From NCBI RefSeq assembly GCF_025685605.1, contig NZ_JAGTUT010000001.1:2108001-2172000 (forward strand): a DNA stretch of 64,000 bases, read 5' to 3'. This document shows, in pieces, positions 1 to 7,358 of this stretch; the first letter of the stretch is position 1, and each line of letters opens with the position of its first letter. A program made the translations under genes and the position numbers. Under the pieces are notes generated by a model. The model saw only the letters and a program-made list of their open reading frames with translations. It made no database searches and had not been told where the DNA came from. The DNA comes from Granulicella arctica (GTDB taxonomy: Bacteria; Acidobacteriota; Terriglobia; Terriglobales; Acidobacteriaceae).

Positions 1-36
1 CGCTGGCTCGGTAGCTCCGGCTTCCTCAGAAAGTAA

Positions 37-1011
37 TCAAGTGGCGACAAGTTCGAGGTGATCGACCAGAGTCTCTTCGACATCGTTATGAGCAGGTGAA
101 ACCGGAGCGAGGCCGCGGCTGTATTGTCGAGGCGAACATCCCATGACTCGCTTAAATGCCGTGCTGAACGCGCTCTCGGACTCATAGCCAAGCGACAGGG
201 CGATGGCGGAGATCGGGTCGCTTGAGTTCACCAGCTTGTCCCCGGCGAGCAGCATGCGCCAGCGCGTCAGGTACTCCATGGGCGACGATCCAACCGTCTG
301 CTTGAACTTCAGCGCGAAGATCGATCGCGACATACCAGCTCGCTCGGCCAACTCCTGCAGGCTCCAGCGATGGGCTGGATTTTCGTGCATCGCGGTGATG
401 GCCACGCTCATGTTTGGGTCGGCGAGGGCGAAGAGCCAACCGACACCGCCGCCAAGGCCTTCCGCCAGATGTAATCGCAGAGCCTGCACCAGCATCATGT
501 ACGCGAGCTGCTGGGCAACGAGAACGCCTCCCGGTTGGCGCTCCCGCAGCTCCAGCATCATCCGCTCGAGTGACCAGCGCATGGCCTCCTTATCCGACTC
601 CTTGCGGATGTGCACGATGGGTGGGAGCATCGCCAGCAGGATATCGGCGTGTTTGCCGGTGAGGGCGAAGTGGCCACCGACACCGAAGCAATCACCGCCA
701 CCATTAAGCACGCGGATCGCCCCATTGAGCGGCAGCTTGAAGAGTTCGAAGACGTCCACGGGGAGAAGGGCCAGATTATTGGTGAGGCAGAATGGAAGTC
801 CACGCGGCAACAGGAAGCAGTCCCCCGGTTCAAGTCGTACCGGGTCGGGAACGCCCTCAACCGTCAGCCAGCCTCGGCCTGAGACGAGGGAGTAGCACTT
901 GATCCCGTCGTGCCGGGGAAACTGAATGGACCATTCCCCGCCCATATCGAAGCCGCCGGACATGTAGCTGCGCGGCTTCAGCAGCGACAACACATCAGAG
1001 AGTGGATCCAT
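37..1011 (-). CDS. AraC/XylS-family transcriptional regulator, cupin N-terminus
   Basis: One-domain-pair regulator of 324 residues. The N-terminal half is a cupin-type sensing domain (residues about 1-165, with a run reading DCFLLPRGLPF typical of the cupin found in AraC regulators). The C-terminal ~100 residues carry two helix-turn-helix motifs: WSLQELAERAGMSRSIF near residue 211 and ISAIALSLGYESESAFSTAF near residue 262. The open frame extends upstream to 1368, but that extension is antisense to the neighbouring SDR and low in hydrophobic structure, so I start at the ATG at 1011, where the cupin begins. It is divergent from the SDR at 1148, separated by 136 bp. Such pairs usually mean the AraC protein controls its neighbour. 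The ligand is unknown. Confidence 0.85.
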   Translation of the reverse strand: MDPLSDVLSLLKPRSYMSGGFDMGGEWSIQFPRHDGIKCYSLVSGRGWLTVEGVPDPVRLEPGDCFLLPRGLPFCLTNNLALLPVDVFELFKLPLNGAIRVLNGGGDCFGVGGHFALTGKHADILLAMLPPIVHIRKESDKEAMRWSLERMMLELRERQPGGVLVAQQLAYMMLVQALRLHLAEGLGGGVGWLFALADPNMSVAITAMHENPAHRWSLQELAERAGMSRSIFALKFKQTVGSSPMEYLTRWRMLLAGDKLVNSSDPISAIALSLGYESESAFSTAFKRVMGCSPRQYSRGLAPVSPAHNDVEETLVDHLELVAT

Positions 1012-1147
1012 TGTAGATACCTTCTTTTCGGACGATCGCAAAGATAAAACGGACTTTCCAGCATAGATTGTATCGTTTCCAGGGCCTATCGTTCTCATAA
1101 TGGATCGCAAAACGCTGGTCCTGAGTGACGTACAAGGAGAGGTTGCT
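1012..1147. promoter_or_regulatory. Divergent promoter region with direct repeats, AraC/SDR
   Basis: Intergenic space between two divergent genes. GATCGCAAA occurs twice in the same direction (1034-1042 and 1103-1111). TATCGTT also occurs twice, at 1071-1077 and 1087-1093, with starts 16 bp apart. AraC-family proteins bind directly repeated half-sites, so these are candidate operators, though this is inferred only from placement. A ribosome binding site, AAGGAGA, lies at 1134-1140 just ahead of the SDR start. Confidence 0.35.
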
Positions 1148-2032
1148 ATGCGTGTCTTTCTTACAGGTGCAACAGGATTCATCGGTACGGCTCTCGTGCC
1201 GGAGCTGATCAACGCGGGCCACCAGGTGCTTGGTCTTTCCCGCTCGGATGCGGGTGCCAGGGCTCTTCTCGCCGCCGGTGCCGAGGTGCATCGCGGCGAT
1301 ATCGAAGATCTCGAAAGTCTGCGTAGCGGAGCAGCCGAGGCAGATGGCGTCATCCACACTGCCTTCAATCACGACTTTTCGAAGTTCGTCGAGAACTGCG
1401 AGGCAGATAGGAAGGCGATCGAGGCGATGGGCGACGTGCTCGTTGGATCTGACCGTCCGCTGATCATCACCTCCGGCACCGGGATGGGGAACGCGGCACC
1501 CGGTCAGCCCGCGACCGAAGATCATTTCGATCCCAACAACCCAAATCCCCGCAGAGCTTCAGAGCTGGCAGGCGCTTCCGTGGCAGAGCGCGGAGTCAAT
1601 CTATCCGTGGTGCGGCTTCCGCAGGTTCACGATCAGTTCAAGCAGGGGCTGATTACCTACCTGGTCGCCGTTGCGCGTGAGAAGGGTGTTTCGGCGTATG
1701 TCGGCGAGGGGCTCAATCGCTGGCCGGCGGTGCCCCTGCTCGATGCTGCCCGGCTCTACCGGCTGGCGCTCGAAAAGGCCTCTGCGGGTGCTCGCTATCA
1801 CGCGGTCGCCGAAGAGGGCGTGACAGCGCGGGCGATGGCGGAATCGATCGGTCGAGGATTGAAGATCCCCGTGGTTTCAAAGAGCGCTGAGGAAGCCGGT
1901 GCGCACTTCGGCTGGCTTGGCATGTTCGTCGGGTACGACATGCCAGCCTCAAGCGCGCTCACACAGGAGCGGCTCGGATGGCACCCGACTGGCCCGGGGC
2001 TGATCTCCGATATGGACGCAATGCAGTATTGA
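1148..2032 (+). CDS. Atypical SDR-family NAD(P)-dependent oxidoreductase/epimerase
   Basis: Protein of 294 residues with the Rossmann glycine motif GATGFIG at residues 7-13 and the overall layout of extended/atypical SDRs (GDIEDLESL, ITSGTGMG). The usual YxxxK catalytic pair is not evident: the segment where it should fall reads NPRRASELA, so this is an atypical SDR whose chemistry cannot be assigned from sequence. The start at 1148 is chosen because it begins directly at the Rossmann fold and has AAGGAGA 7 bp upstream. A TTG/ATG-type start further upstream would add residues antisense to the AraC leader. It is divergent from an AraC regulator and probably under its control. It converges on the next SDR across a perfect hairpin. 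Confidence 0.85.
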   Translation: MRVFLTGATGFIGTALVPELINAGHQVLGLSRSDAGARALLAAGAEVHRGDIEDLESLRSGAAEADGVIHTAFNHDFSKFVENCEADRKAIEAMGDVLVGSDRPLIITSGTGMGNAAPGQPATEDHFDPNNPNPRRASELAGASVAERGVNLSVVRLPQVHDQFKQGLITYLVAVAREKGVSAYVGEGLNRWPAVPLLDAARLYRLALEKASAGARYHAVAEEGVTARAMAESIGRGLKIPVVSKSAEEAGAHFGWLGMFVGYDMPASSALTQERLGWHPTGPGLISDMDAMQY

Positions 2033-2044
2033 AGCAAATGAAGT

Positions 2045-2078
2045 GCGTAGCTGCGGCCAATGGATGCCGCAGCTACGC
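2045..2078. terminator. Perfect 13-bp hairpin between convergent SDR genes
   Basis: Left arm GCGTAGCTGCGGC (2045-2057) and right arm GCCGCAGCTACGC (2066-2078) are perfect inverse complements around an 8-nt loop. It lies in the 56-bp gap between two genes that converge. No clear T-run follows on either strand, so it is a probable bidirectional terminator or transcript-end stabiliser rather than a textbook intrinsic terminator. Confidence 0.6.
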
Positions 2079-2088
2079 AGGGCATCGA

Positions 2089-3042
2089 TCAGAAGGTAAA
2101 GGTCGCCCCAGTCAGGCGTTCGGTCTCGGTCCACAGACGATTCGCCAGGTTCAGGTCTTTGGCCGCAGGAGCGATCTTTGCCGGGACCGGATGACCCTTC
2201 AGTTCCTGAAACCCACTTGGCCCGTAGTAGCCGCCGGAGGTTGCCGCGGAAGAGGTCGCGGCGAACAGCGTGGGCAGCGCCCCGTGATGGGCATCCTGCG
2301 AGGCGAGCGGCTTCAGGATCATCTCCATAATGCGAAAACTGAGTGGGCTGGCGCCGGCAGGGCCGCTGGTCTGGAGATTGGTGATCGCATAACCGGGATG
2401 GGCACCTGTGCTGAGGATCGGCGAACCTGCAGCGGTAAGGCGGCGCTGGAGCTCAAGCTGAAAGATAAGATCGGCGAGCTTGGACTGCGAGTACGCTCCG
2501 AACATGGGCTTGTAGACGCGCTCTGACTGCAGGTTGTCGAACTCGATCTTGCCTTGGTTGGAAACTCCGCTCGCCACCGTAACGATGCGCGTGCCGCGCT
2601 CCTGCTTCATCTGCGGATAGAGGAGCGAGGTCAGCAGGAAAGGCCCAAGATAGTTCGTGGCAAACTGGCGCTCGTAGCCATCGACGGTCAGTTCGCGTTG
2701 CGGGACGGACATTACGCCGGCATTGTTGATGAGCAGGTCAAGCGACCGGCCGGGCAATCTCTCAGCGATCGAAGCGGCGAAGGCGCGGACACTGGCGAGA
2801 GATGCCAGGTCGAGGATGCCGGGTGTGAGCGATGCGCTGGGAACCTCGCGGCGGATCCGCTTGATTGCTTCGTTAGCTTTGTCGAGCGAGCGGGCCGGGA
2901 GGATGATCTCCGCGCCACGGCGTGCCAGTTCGAGAGCCGTCTCGTAGCCGATGCCGGAGTTCGCGCCGGTGATGAGAACACGCCGGCCCTGCTGGGAGGG
3001 AATGTCGTTTGCGGTGAAAGGAGAGTTCGTTTTCGTTGCCAT
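2089..3042 (-). CDS. Classical SDR-family oxidoreductase (retinol-dehydrogenase-like)
   Basis: Protein of 317 residues of the short-chain dehydrogenase/reductase family. It has the cofactor motif GANSGIGYETALELARRG near residues 24-41, the structural NNAG motif, the catalytic serine in TVASGVS, and the catalytic tyrosine/lysine in YSQSK. The order and spacing match the WWOX/retinol dehydrogenase-like subgroup often encoded next to HxlR regulators. The substrate is unknown. It is divergent from the HxlR gene at 3118. No Shine-Dalgarno precedes the ATG. A good promoter lies just upstream on the same strand with its -10 ending 6 bp before the ATG, so the message may be leaderless. Confidence 0.88.
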   Translation of the reverse strand: MATKTNSPFTANDIPSQQGRRVLITGANSGIGYETALELARRGAEIILPARSLDKANEAIKRIRREVPSASLTPGILDLASLASVRAFAASIAERLPGRSLDLLINNAGVMSVPQRELTVDGYERQFATNYLGPFLLTSLLYPQMKQERGTRIVTVASGVSNQGKIEFDNLQSERVYKPMFGAYSQSKLADLIFQLELQRRLTAAGSPILSTGAHPGYAITNLQTSGPAGASPLSFRIMEMILKPLASQDAHHGALPTLFAATSSAATSGGYYGPSGFQELKGHPVPAKIAPAAKDLNLANRLWTETERLTGATFTF

Positions 3043-3048
3043 AGATGC

Positions 3049-3077
3049 AGTATGCTTCCATTAGTATCCGTTGGCAA
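3049..3077 (-). promoter_or_regulatory. Candidate sigma70 promoter for the SDR, leaderless
   Basis: Read on the minus strand, TTGCCA (3072-3077) and CATACT (3049-3054) are separated by exactly 17 bp. Only 6 bp separate the -10 from the ATG ending at 3042, so transcription would begin at or next to the start codon. The absence of a ribosome binding site agrees with that. Promoter strength is inferred from consensus match only. Confidence 0.45.
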
Positions 3078-3097
3078 TAAGGCACCTTTGTAGCGCG

Positions 3098-3117
3098 TAC
3101 TTACCTTGAGGTAACTA
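3098..3117. promoter_or_regulatory. Palindromic operator candidate for the HxlR regulator
   Basis: TACTTACCTTGAGGTAACTA is a near-perfect palindrome: 9-bp arms around TG with one mismatch, and the inner 14 bp (3101-3114) perfect. It ends at the base before the HxlR ATG and contains its ribosome binding site (GAGG at 3108-3111). Binding there would block both transcription and translation start of the regulator gene. HxlR-family dimers are known to bind palindromes with TAC/GTA ends in such divergent gaps, so autoregulation is the natural inference. Confidence 0.55.
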
Positions 3118-3534
3118 ATGAACAAGCGAATCGATTGGGTAGAGGCCAATGCGGCCTGTGAAGCACTGGACGAAAACGAAGACTCCCTTACCCGCGATAT
3201 CGTGACCCGGCTTGCCGAGAAGTGGACGCTCTGGACTTTGGCTGAACTGGCAGCAGAAGAGGCTCCGCTTCGTTTTTCGCGCCTGCTGGAGCGGGTGGAA
3301 GGTGTAAGTCAGAAGTCGCTGACCAAGGTGCTGCGACAGCTGGAGCGTGACGGACTTGTGACGCGCGTCGTGTTTGCGGAGGTTCCCCCAAGGGTGGAGT
3401 ACGCGATTACTGAGATCGCGCTCGAGATGCTCGAACTTGTGCATCCACTCTGGAAGTGGGCGGCGACGAATGTTGGAAAATTCAAGGCGGCCCAGGCAGG
3501 CTATGACTCGCGACAGACGGCAAAGACCACTTAG
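3118..3534 (+). CDS. HxlR-family winged-helix transcriptional regulator
   Basis: Protein of 138 residues, the usual size for the HxlR (MarR-like) family. The winged helix spans about residues 22-115, with the family signature LAEKWTLWTLAELA, the recognition region RFSRLLERVEGVSQKSLTKV, and LRQLERDGLVTR leading into the wing. HxlR proteins sense electrophiles or thiol stress, some through a conserved cysteine. The only cysteine here (in NAACEALDE, near residue 14) sits close to the N-terminus, as in several thiol-sensing members. Divergent from the SDR at 2089-3042, with a palindrome overlapping its own ribosome binding site. It converges on the glycosyltransferase, with a 6-bp gap. Confidence 0.92.
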   Translation: MNKRIDWVEANAACEALDENEDSLTRDIVTRLAEKWTLWTLAELAAEEAPLRFSRLLERVEGVSQKSLTKVLRQLERDGLVTRVVFAEVPPRVEYAITEIALEMLELVHPLWKWAATNVGKFKAAQAGYDSRQTAKTT

Positions 3535-3540
3535 GACTTA

Positions 3541-5445
3541 CTACTTCGATCTTTGATTGCTCAGGATCTCTTTGCCGCCCGATCGAACGATGACGTAGGC
3601 CTCGCCGGGGAGCTTCGGCAAGGGGCCGGGATCGTTGTTCAGGTCCTGCCAGAGGAAGATGCGCTGCGGCCCGGACCAGCGTGCAGCAAGGCTTTGCGGC
3701 GTCTCGAAGATCTTTGGGGCATCGGGAAAGAAGCTGCCGTACCAGAGGTTGGAGCTGCGGCCTTCGAGAATGTGCAGATCGTTGCGTCGCAGGTAGAAGC
3801 CGAGCGTGCTTGCGGCTTCGTACTCACCGTGGATGACGATCAGATCCTGTGGCTTCAGTTGGGGCGCGATAACCGTGGCAAGCTGGCGCGAACTGAGGAC
3901 GGGTGCGAAGGTCTGAAGTCCAAGGTGCGCGGCGAGCAGAAAGCCGAAGCTGCCTGCGGCCAGTGCGAGGTTCGCCGCGTGAGGCTGACCCTTTCGCCGG
4001 AGGAGCAGGTTGGCCAGCGTGCTTCCGAAGAGAGCGACCGCCGTAAGCAGCAGCGGAACGCGGAAGACGCCCATGGCCCGCTTGTTCAGGTCGAGAAAGT
4101 GGCCAAAGGAGAGGGCGTAGTCGCCGGGATTCTGCTGAAGCAGGCTGGCTAGATCAACATCACCCTGCGGCTTGGCACCGGCGAAGGCAAAGAAGAGTGC
4201 GGCTGCGGAGGCGATTGAGCCAAGGATCAGGAGGAAGACGGCGATCCGGTTGGCTGACTGTGATGCTCTCTCAACTGCTCCGTCGCTTCGATCTTTTGTC
4301 GAAGCAGCCAGCCAGACTGCGATGAGGATAGCGAGTGCCGGGATCGTGGGAAGGACGTAGTATTCCTGTCGAGTAGAGAGGCTGAAAAACAGCATCGGGA
4401 TCGCAGCCCAGAGTAAAAGTAGCAGCAGAGTACGGTCGGCAGGGTCAGACGTTCTGCGGAGTAGCCTTCGCCAGGGAAGCTGCTTGAGGCTGCTGAAGAG
4501 GAAGGCGCTCCACGGCATTAACCAGACCAGTAATAATCCCCAGAACAACAGCAGGGGGACTGTGTCGTAGTCACGTGGAACTCTCAGGTTGAGGTAACGC
4601 AGCACCTGTTCGTTGACGAAGTAGAACCACGCCCAGCCGTGGACGTTGCCATCGGTCGGCAGCGGTACCGTCCAGTGGCCGTGTACAAACGCTAACTCGC
4701 CGGGGTGACCTTGCGTGGGATTCGCAAGCGCGATGAGGATATGCCACGGTGCCGCAATCGCAAGAAAGACGCAGAGACTGGACCAGGGATGGAGTTGACG
4801 AATACGCCGCAGCGTTCCACGTGGAACATCTCTGGTTAACAGCAGGTAGACGAGCACGATGCCGACGGGGAAGACGATACCGATCAATCCCTTGGTGAGG
4901 ATGTTGATCGCGCAGCAGACGGCGAAACCATAGCAGGCGGCGCGGCCGGGTGTCTCCTGCTGCTCCGTGCGCCAGAAGTAGAAGATGGCGAGGGTCAGCC
5001 AGAGGCAGACATCCACATCGGGGATGAGGATGCGGGAGAAGATGAAGATGCCGAAGCTCGAGAGCAGGATGAGTCCGGCGTAGAGCCCGGCGCGAACGCT
5101 TCGGAAGGCCTCGCGCGCGAAGCCTTCTGCCACGATGACGAGGCCAAGGACGGTGAGCGCGAGGGGCAGGCGGGCGGCGGCGGTGGTGACGCCGAAGAGC
5201 TTGAAGCTGATCGCCATCGACCAGTAGAGGATCGGCGCTTTTTCAAGATAGCGGATGCCGTTCGCGTAGAGGGTGACCCAGTCGTGGCGGAGCAGCATCT
5301 CGCGGGCGACCTCGGCGTGGACCGAGTCGGCGTCATCGAGCAGGGCGGGGACGAAGAGGGTGAAGCTGCCGTAGAAGACGAACCAGAGGAGCAGCAGGAG
5401 GAGCCGATTGCGGGTGGCGCTCTGGCTGGATGGGGGCTGGGTCAT
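3541..5445 (-). CDS. GT39-family (ArnT/PMT-like) membrane glycosyltransferase
   Basis: Protein of 634 residues with about 12 hydrophobic segments spread over the N-terminal two-thirds. The early loop motif PALLDDADSVHAEVAREM follows the first membrane span and carries the acidic pair and downstream Glu typical of GT39/ArnT-type enzymes, which use polyprenyl-phosphate sugars to decorate lipid A or proteins on the outer face of the inner membrane. A C-terminal soluble part (about residue 540 on) contains a conserved-looking DLIVIHGEYEAAS. The frame continues upstream to 5700, but that part is antisense-like and crosses the Rieske gene. The ATG at 5445 is chosen because a short tail and the first membrane helix follow. 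The acceptor is unknown. Confidence 0.82.
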   Translation of the reverse strand: MTQPPSSQSATRNRLLLLLLWFVFYGSFTLFVPALLDDADSVHAEVAREMLLRHDWVTLYANGIRYLEKAPILYWSMAISFKLFGVTTAAARLPLALTVLGLVIVAEGFAREAFRSVRAGLYAGLILLSSFGIFIFSRILIPDVDVCLWLTLAIFYFWRTEQQETPGRAACYGFAVCCAINILTKGLIGIVFPVGIVLVYLLLTRDVPRGTLRRIRQLHPWSSLCVFLAIAAPWHILIALANPTQGHPGELAFVHGHWTVPLPTDGNVHGWAWFYFVNEQVLRYLNLRVPRDYDTVPLLLFWGLLLVWLMPWSAFLFSSLKQLPWRRLLRRTSDPADRTLLLLLLWAAIPMLFFSLSTRQEYYVLPTIPALAILIAVWLAASTKDRSDGAVERASQSANRIAVFLLILGSIASAAALFFAFAGAKPQGDVDLASLLQQNPGDYALSFGHFLDLNKRAMGVFRVPLLLTAVALFGSTLANLLLRRKGQPHAANLALAAGSFGFLLAAHLGLQTFAPVLSSRQLATVIAPQLKPQDLIVIHGEYEAASTLGFYLRRNDLHILEGRSSNLWYGSFFPDAPKIFETPQSLAARWSGPQRIFLWQDLNNDPGPLPKLPGEAYVIVRSGGKEILSNQRSK

Positions 5446-5499
5446 GGCCGGTGTGCCCAGTCTACGCGACCAGCTTTGAAGGTCTTCTATGATGGCAGG

Positions 5500-6594
5500 G
5501 TGAGGTCTGGTTTGGACGATCGCAGCACAGGGATACTCGGCCCACCAACGGAGCTGCTCTTCGGCGATTGGTACCCTGCTGTCCGGGCGCAGACGCTGCG
5601 AGCGGGGAAGATGACGACGACGACCCTGCTCGGTATTCCGGTGCTGCTGGGACGGAAGTCGGACGGGCGAGTCTTCGCGATGCGCGACCTCTGTCCGCAT
5701 CGGGGTATTCCGCTATCGGCTGGATGGTTCGATGGAGAGACAGTGCAGTGCAAGTACCATGGCTGGCGATTCGAGCCATGTGGCGGGCAGTGCGTTGAGA
5801 TTCCGTCGCTGACGCAGATTCAAAATGAGTCGCTCGATGTGACGAAGATTTATGCGGCTGCGTTCCCTTGTGAGGAGCGCGATGGGTACGCCTGGGTGTA
5901 CATTCCCCCGGTTGGTGCGGGCCGCATCATGAGCAATCTGCCGCCGGTGCCGGAGCTGCCGAAGTTCTCAGCGAAGTTTCGCGGTGCGCATCTTGTCGCT
6001 GATCTGCCGTGCAACGTGGATCACGGCATCATCGGGCTGATGGACCCGGCGCACGGACCGTTTGTGCACCAGGCGTGGTGGTGGCGGTCGAAGGCGAGCA
6101 TCCACGAGAAAGAGAAGCATTTCGAGCCGATTCCTGAAGGTTTCAGGATGTCAGCGCATGCTCCTTCGGGCAACAGTGCGCCGTACAAGCTGCTTGGTGT
6201 CTACGGTGAGCCAATCACGACGACGATTGATTTTCTCCTGCCGAATCGACGGATTGAGACGATCCGTTGCGGCGAGAAATGGTTCTCCAGCCTGACGACG
6301 GTGACGCCGGTGACGGCTTCTACGTGTCGCATTGATGTCGTGGCAGCATGGAATGTTTTCTATGCTGTTCCATTTGTAACGTCCATCGCTACATTTTTTG
6401 GAGGGCGATTTGTCCGGCAGGATCAGGAGACGATGATCGAGCAGGCGCAGGGTCTGCGGTCGAACCCTTCGCTGATGTTGATCGACGATGCAGACAAGCC
6501 GGCGAAGTGGTATTTCGCGCTGAAGCAGGCGCGGCTTAAAGGCTCAGGGGAGCATCCGCTGAGTGGGCCAGTGGTGCTGCGCTGGCGAAGCTAG
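5500..6594 (+). CDS. Rieske [2Fe-2S] non-heme iron oxygenase
   Basis: Protein of about 364 residues. The N-terminal Rieske domain has CPHRGIPLSAGW followed 20 residues later by CKYHGW, i.e. the CxH...CxxH ligands of a 2Fe-2S cluster. The catalytic half carries NVDHGIIGLMDPAH, which supplies the Asp and two His expected for a mononuclear iron site. Family members hydroxylate or demethylate aromatic or cyclic substrates; the substrate here is unknown and no reductase lies nearby. No ATG fits. The in-frame candidates are GTG at 5500 and TTG at 5512, and the latter has GAGG six bases upstream. The frame runs open to 5284 but that part is antisense to the glycosyltransferase. The gene overlaps the MBL gene tail to tail by 4 bp. 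Confidence 0.83.
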   Translation: MRSGLDDRSTGILGPPTELLFGDWYPAVRAQTLRAGKMTTTTLLGIPVLLGRKSDGRVFAMRDLCPHRGIPLSAGWFDGETVQCKYHGWRFEPCGGQCVEIPSLTQIQNESLDVTKIYAAAFPCEERDGYAWVYIPPVGAGRIMSNLPPVPELPKFSAKFRGAHLVADLPCNVDHGIIGLMDPAHGPFVHQAWWWRSKASIHEKEKHFEPIPEGFRMSAHAPSGNSAPYKLLGVYGEPITTTIDFLLPNRRIETIRCGEKWFSSLTTVTPVTASTCRIDVVAAWNVFYAVPFVTSIATFFGGRFVRQDQETMIEQAQGLRSNPSLMLIDDADKPAKWYFALKQARLKGSGEHPLSGPVVLRWRS

Positions 6595-7289
6595 CGGGCG
6601 AGGCGAGCGGCGTGTCTTAGAGCGGTTTTGAGGGTATCGAGCCCGCCGTTGCGGACCTGGCCGTGGCCGCAGGCAAAGCGCTCGATGGGGAGTTCGGCGA
6701 GGCGTTTCGCACTAGCGTATGCGGTGGGTTTGTGCCATGTGGCAAGGTTCGGGAAGGGGAAGAACCACGGTGCGTCACCGGCGACACGAACTTCACTGAT
6801 ACTGGCGAGGGCGTCGCCAGTAATGAGGGAGCCGTCGCGTTCATCGAAGAAAGACATGTGCCCGGGCGTATGGCCGGGGGTCGCGATGACGCGGAGTGAG
6901 CCGTAGAGTTCGCCGTCTTCAACGAAGTGTGTCGGACGAGTCTTCGCGCCGGGAGTAGAGCCTCTGATCTTTGTCTTCGGTTCGCCGGGGTCAAGGGAGA
7001 GATCTTTGGCAAGGATGCGCGCATCGCGACGACTGATGACGACATCCACCTTCCCGAGCTTCATGGCGAGGTCGTCCAGTGAGCCAATGTGGTCGCCATG
7101 GGCGTGGGTGAGGAGGATGCGGTTGATTTCACCACCAAATTCGCGGGCACATGCGAGGATGTCGTCGCCCGATCCTGGGAGTCCTGTATCGATGAGGGTG
7201 AGGCCGTCGCTCTCTTTAACGCAATAGCAATTGACGAGGCCGAATCGGGTAAGTTGTACCAGATTTTCGGTAATTCGGGTCAGCTTCAT
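6591..7289 (-). CDS. MBL-fold metallo-hydrolase
   Basis: Protein of 232 residues with the metallo-beta-lactamase metal motif HAHGDHIGS near residue 62 and further ligands in TPGHTPGH and in ITGDAL and ACGHG near the C-terminus. The complete set predicts a di-metal hydrolase of the glyoxalase II/lactonase-like general group. The substrate cannot be assigned. Its start lies 69 bp downstream of the GH57 gene on the same strand, so the two may be cotranscribed. Its stop overlaps the end of the convergent Rieske gene. Confidence 0.85.
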   Translation of the reverse strand: MKLTRITENLVQLTRFGLVNCYCVKESDGLTLIDTGLPGSGDDILACAREFGGEINRILLTHAHGDHIGSLDDLAMKLGKVDVVISRRDARILAKDLSLDPGEPKTKIRGSTPGAKTRPTHFVEDGELYGSLRVIATPGHTPGHMSFFDERDGSLITGDALASISEVRVAGDAPWFFPFPNLATWHKPTAYASAKRLAELPIERFACGHGQVRNGGLDTLKTALRHAARLAR

Positions 7290-7358
7290 TCGAAACGGGT
7301 CTCCGGTGTACGTGTGATGACAGACATAGCACGATGGATGCCAACCGGGATGACGTAC

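Noticed and set aside
1-36. Plus-strand reading RWLGSSGFLRK ending in TAA at 34-36, possible tail of a gene entering from the left
   Set aside because: Only eleven codons are visible and they match nothing I recognise; it could be chance.
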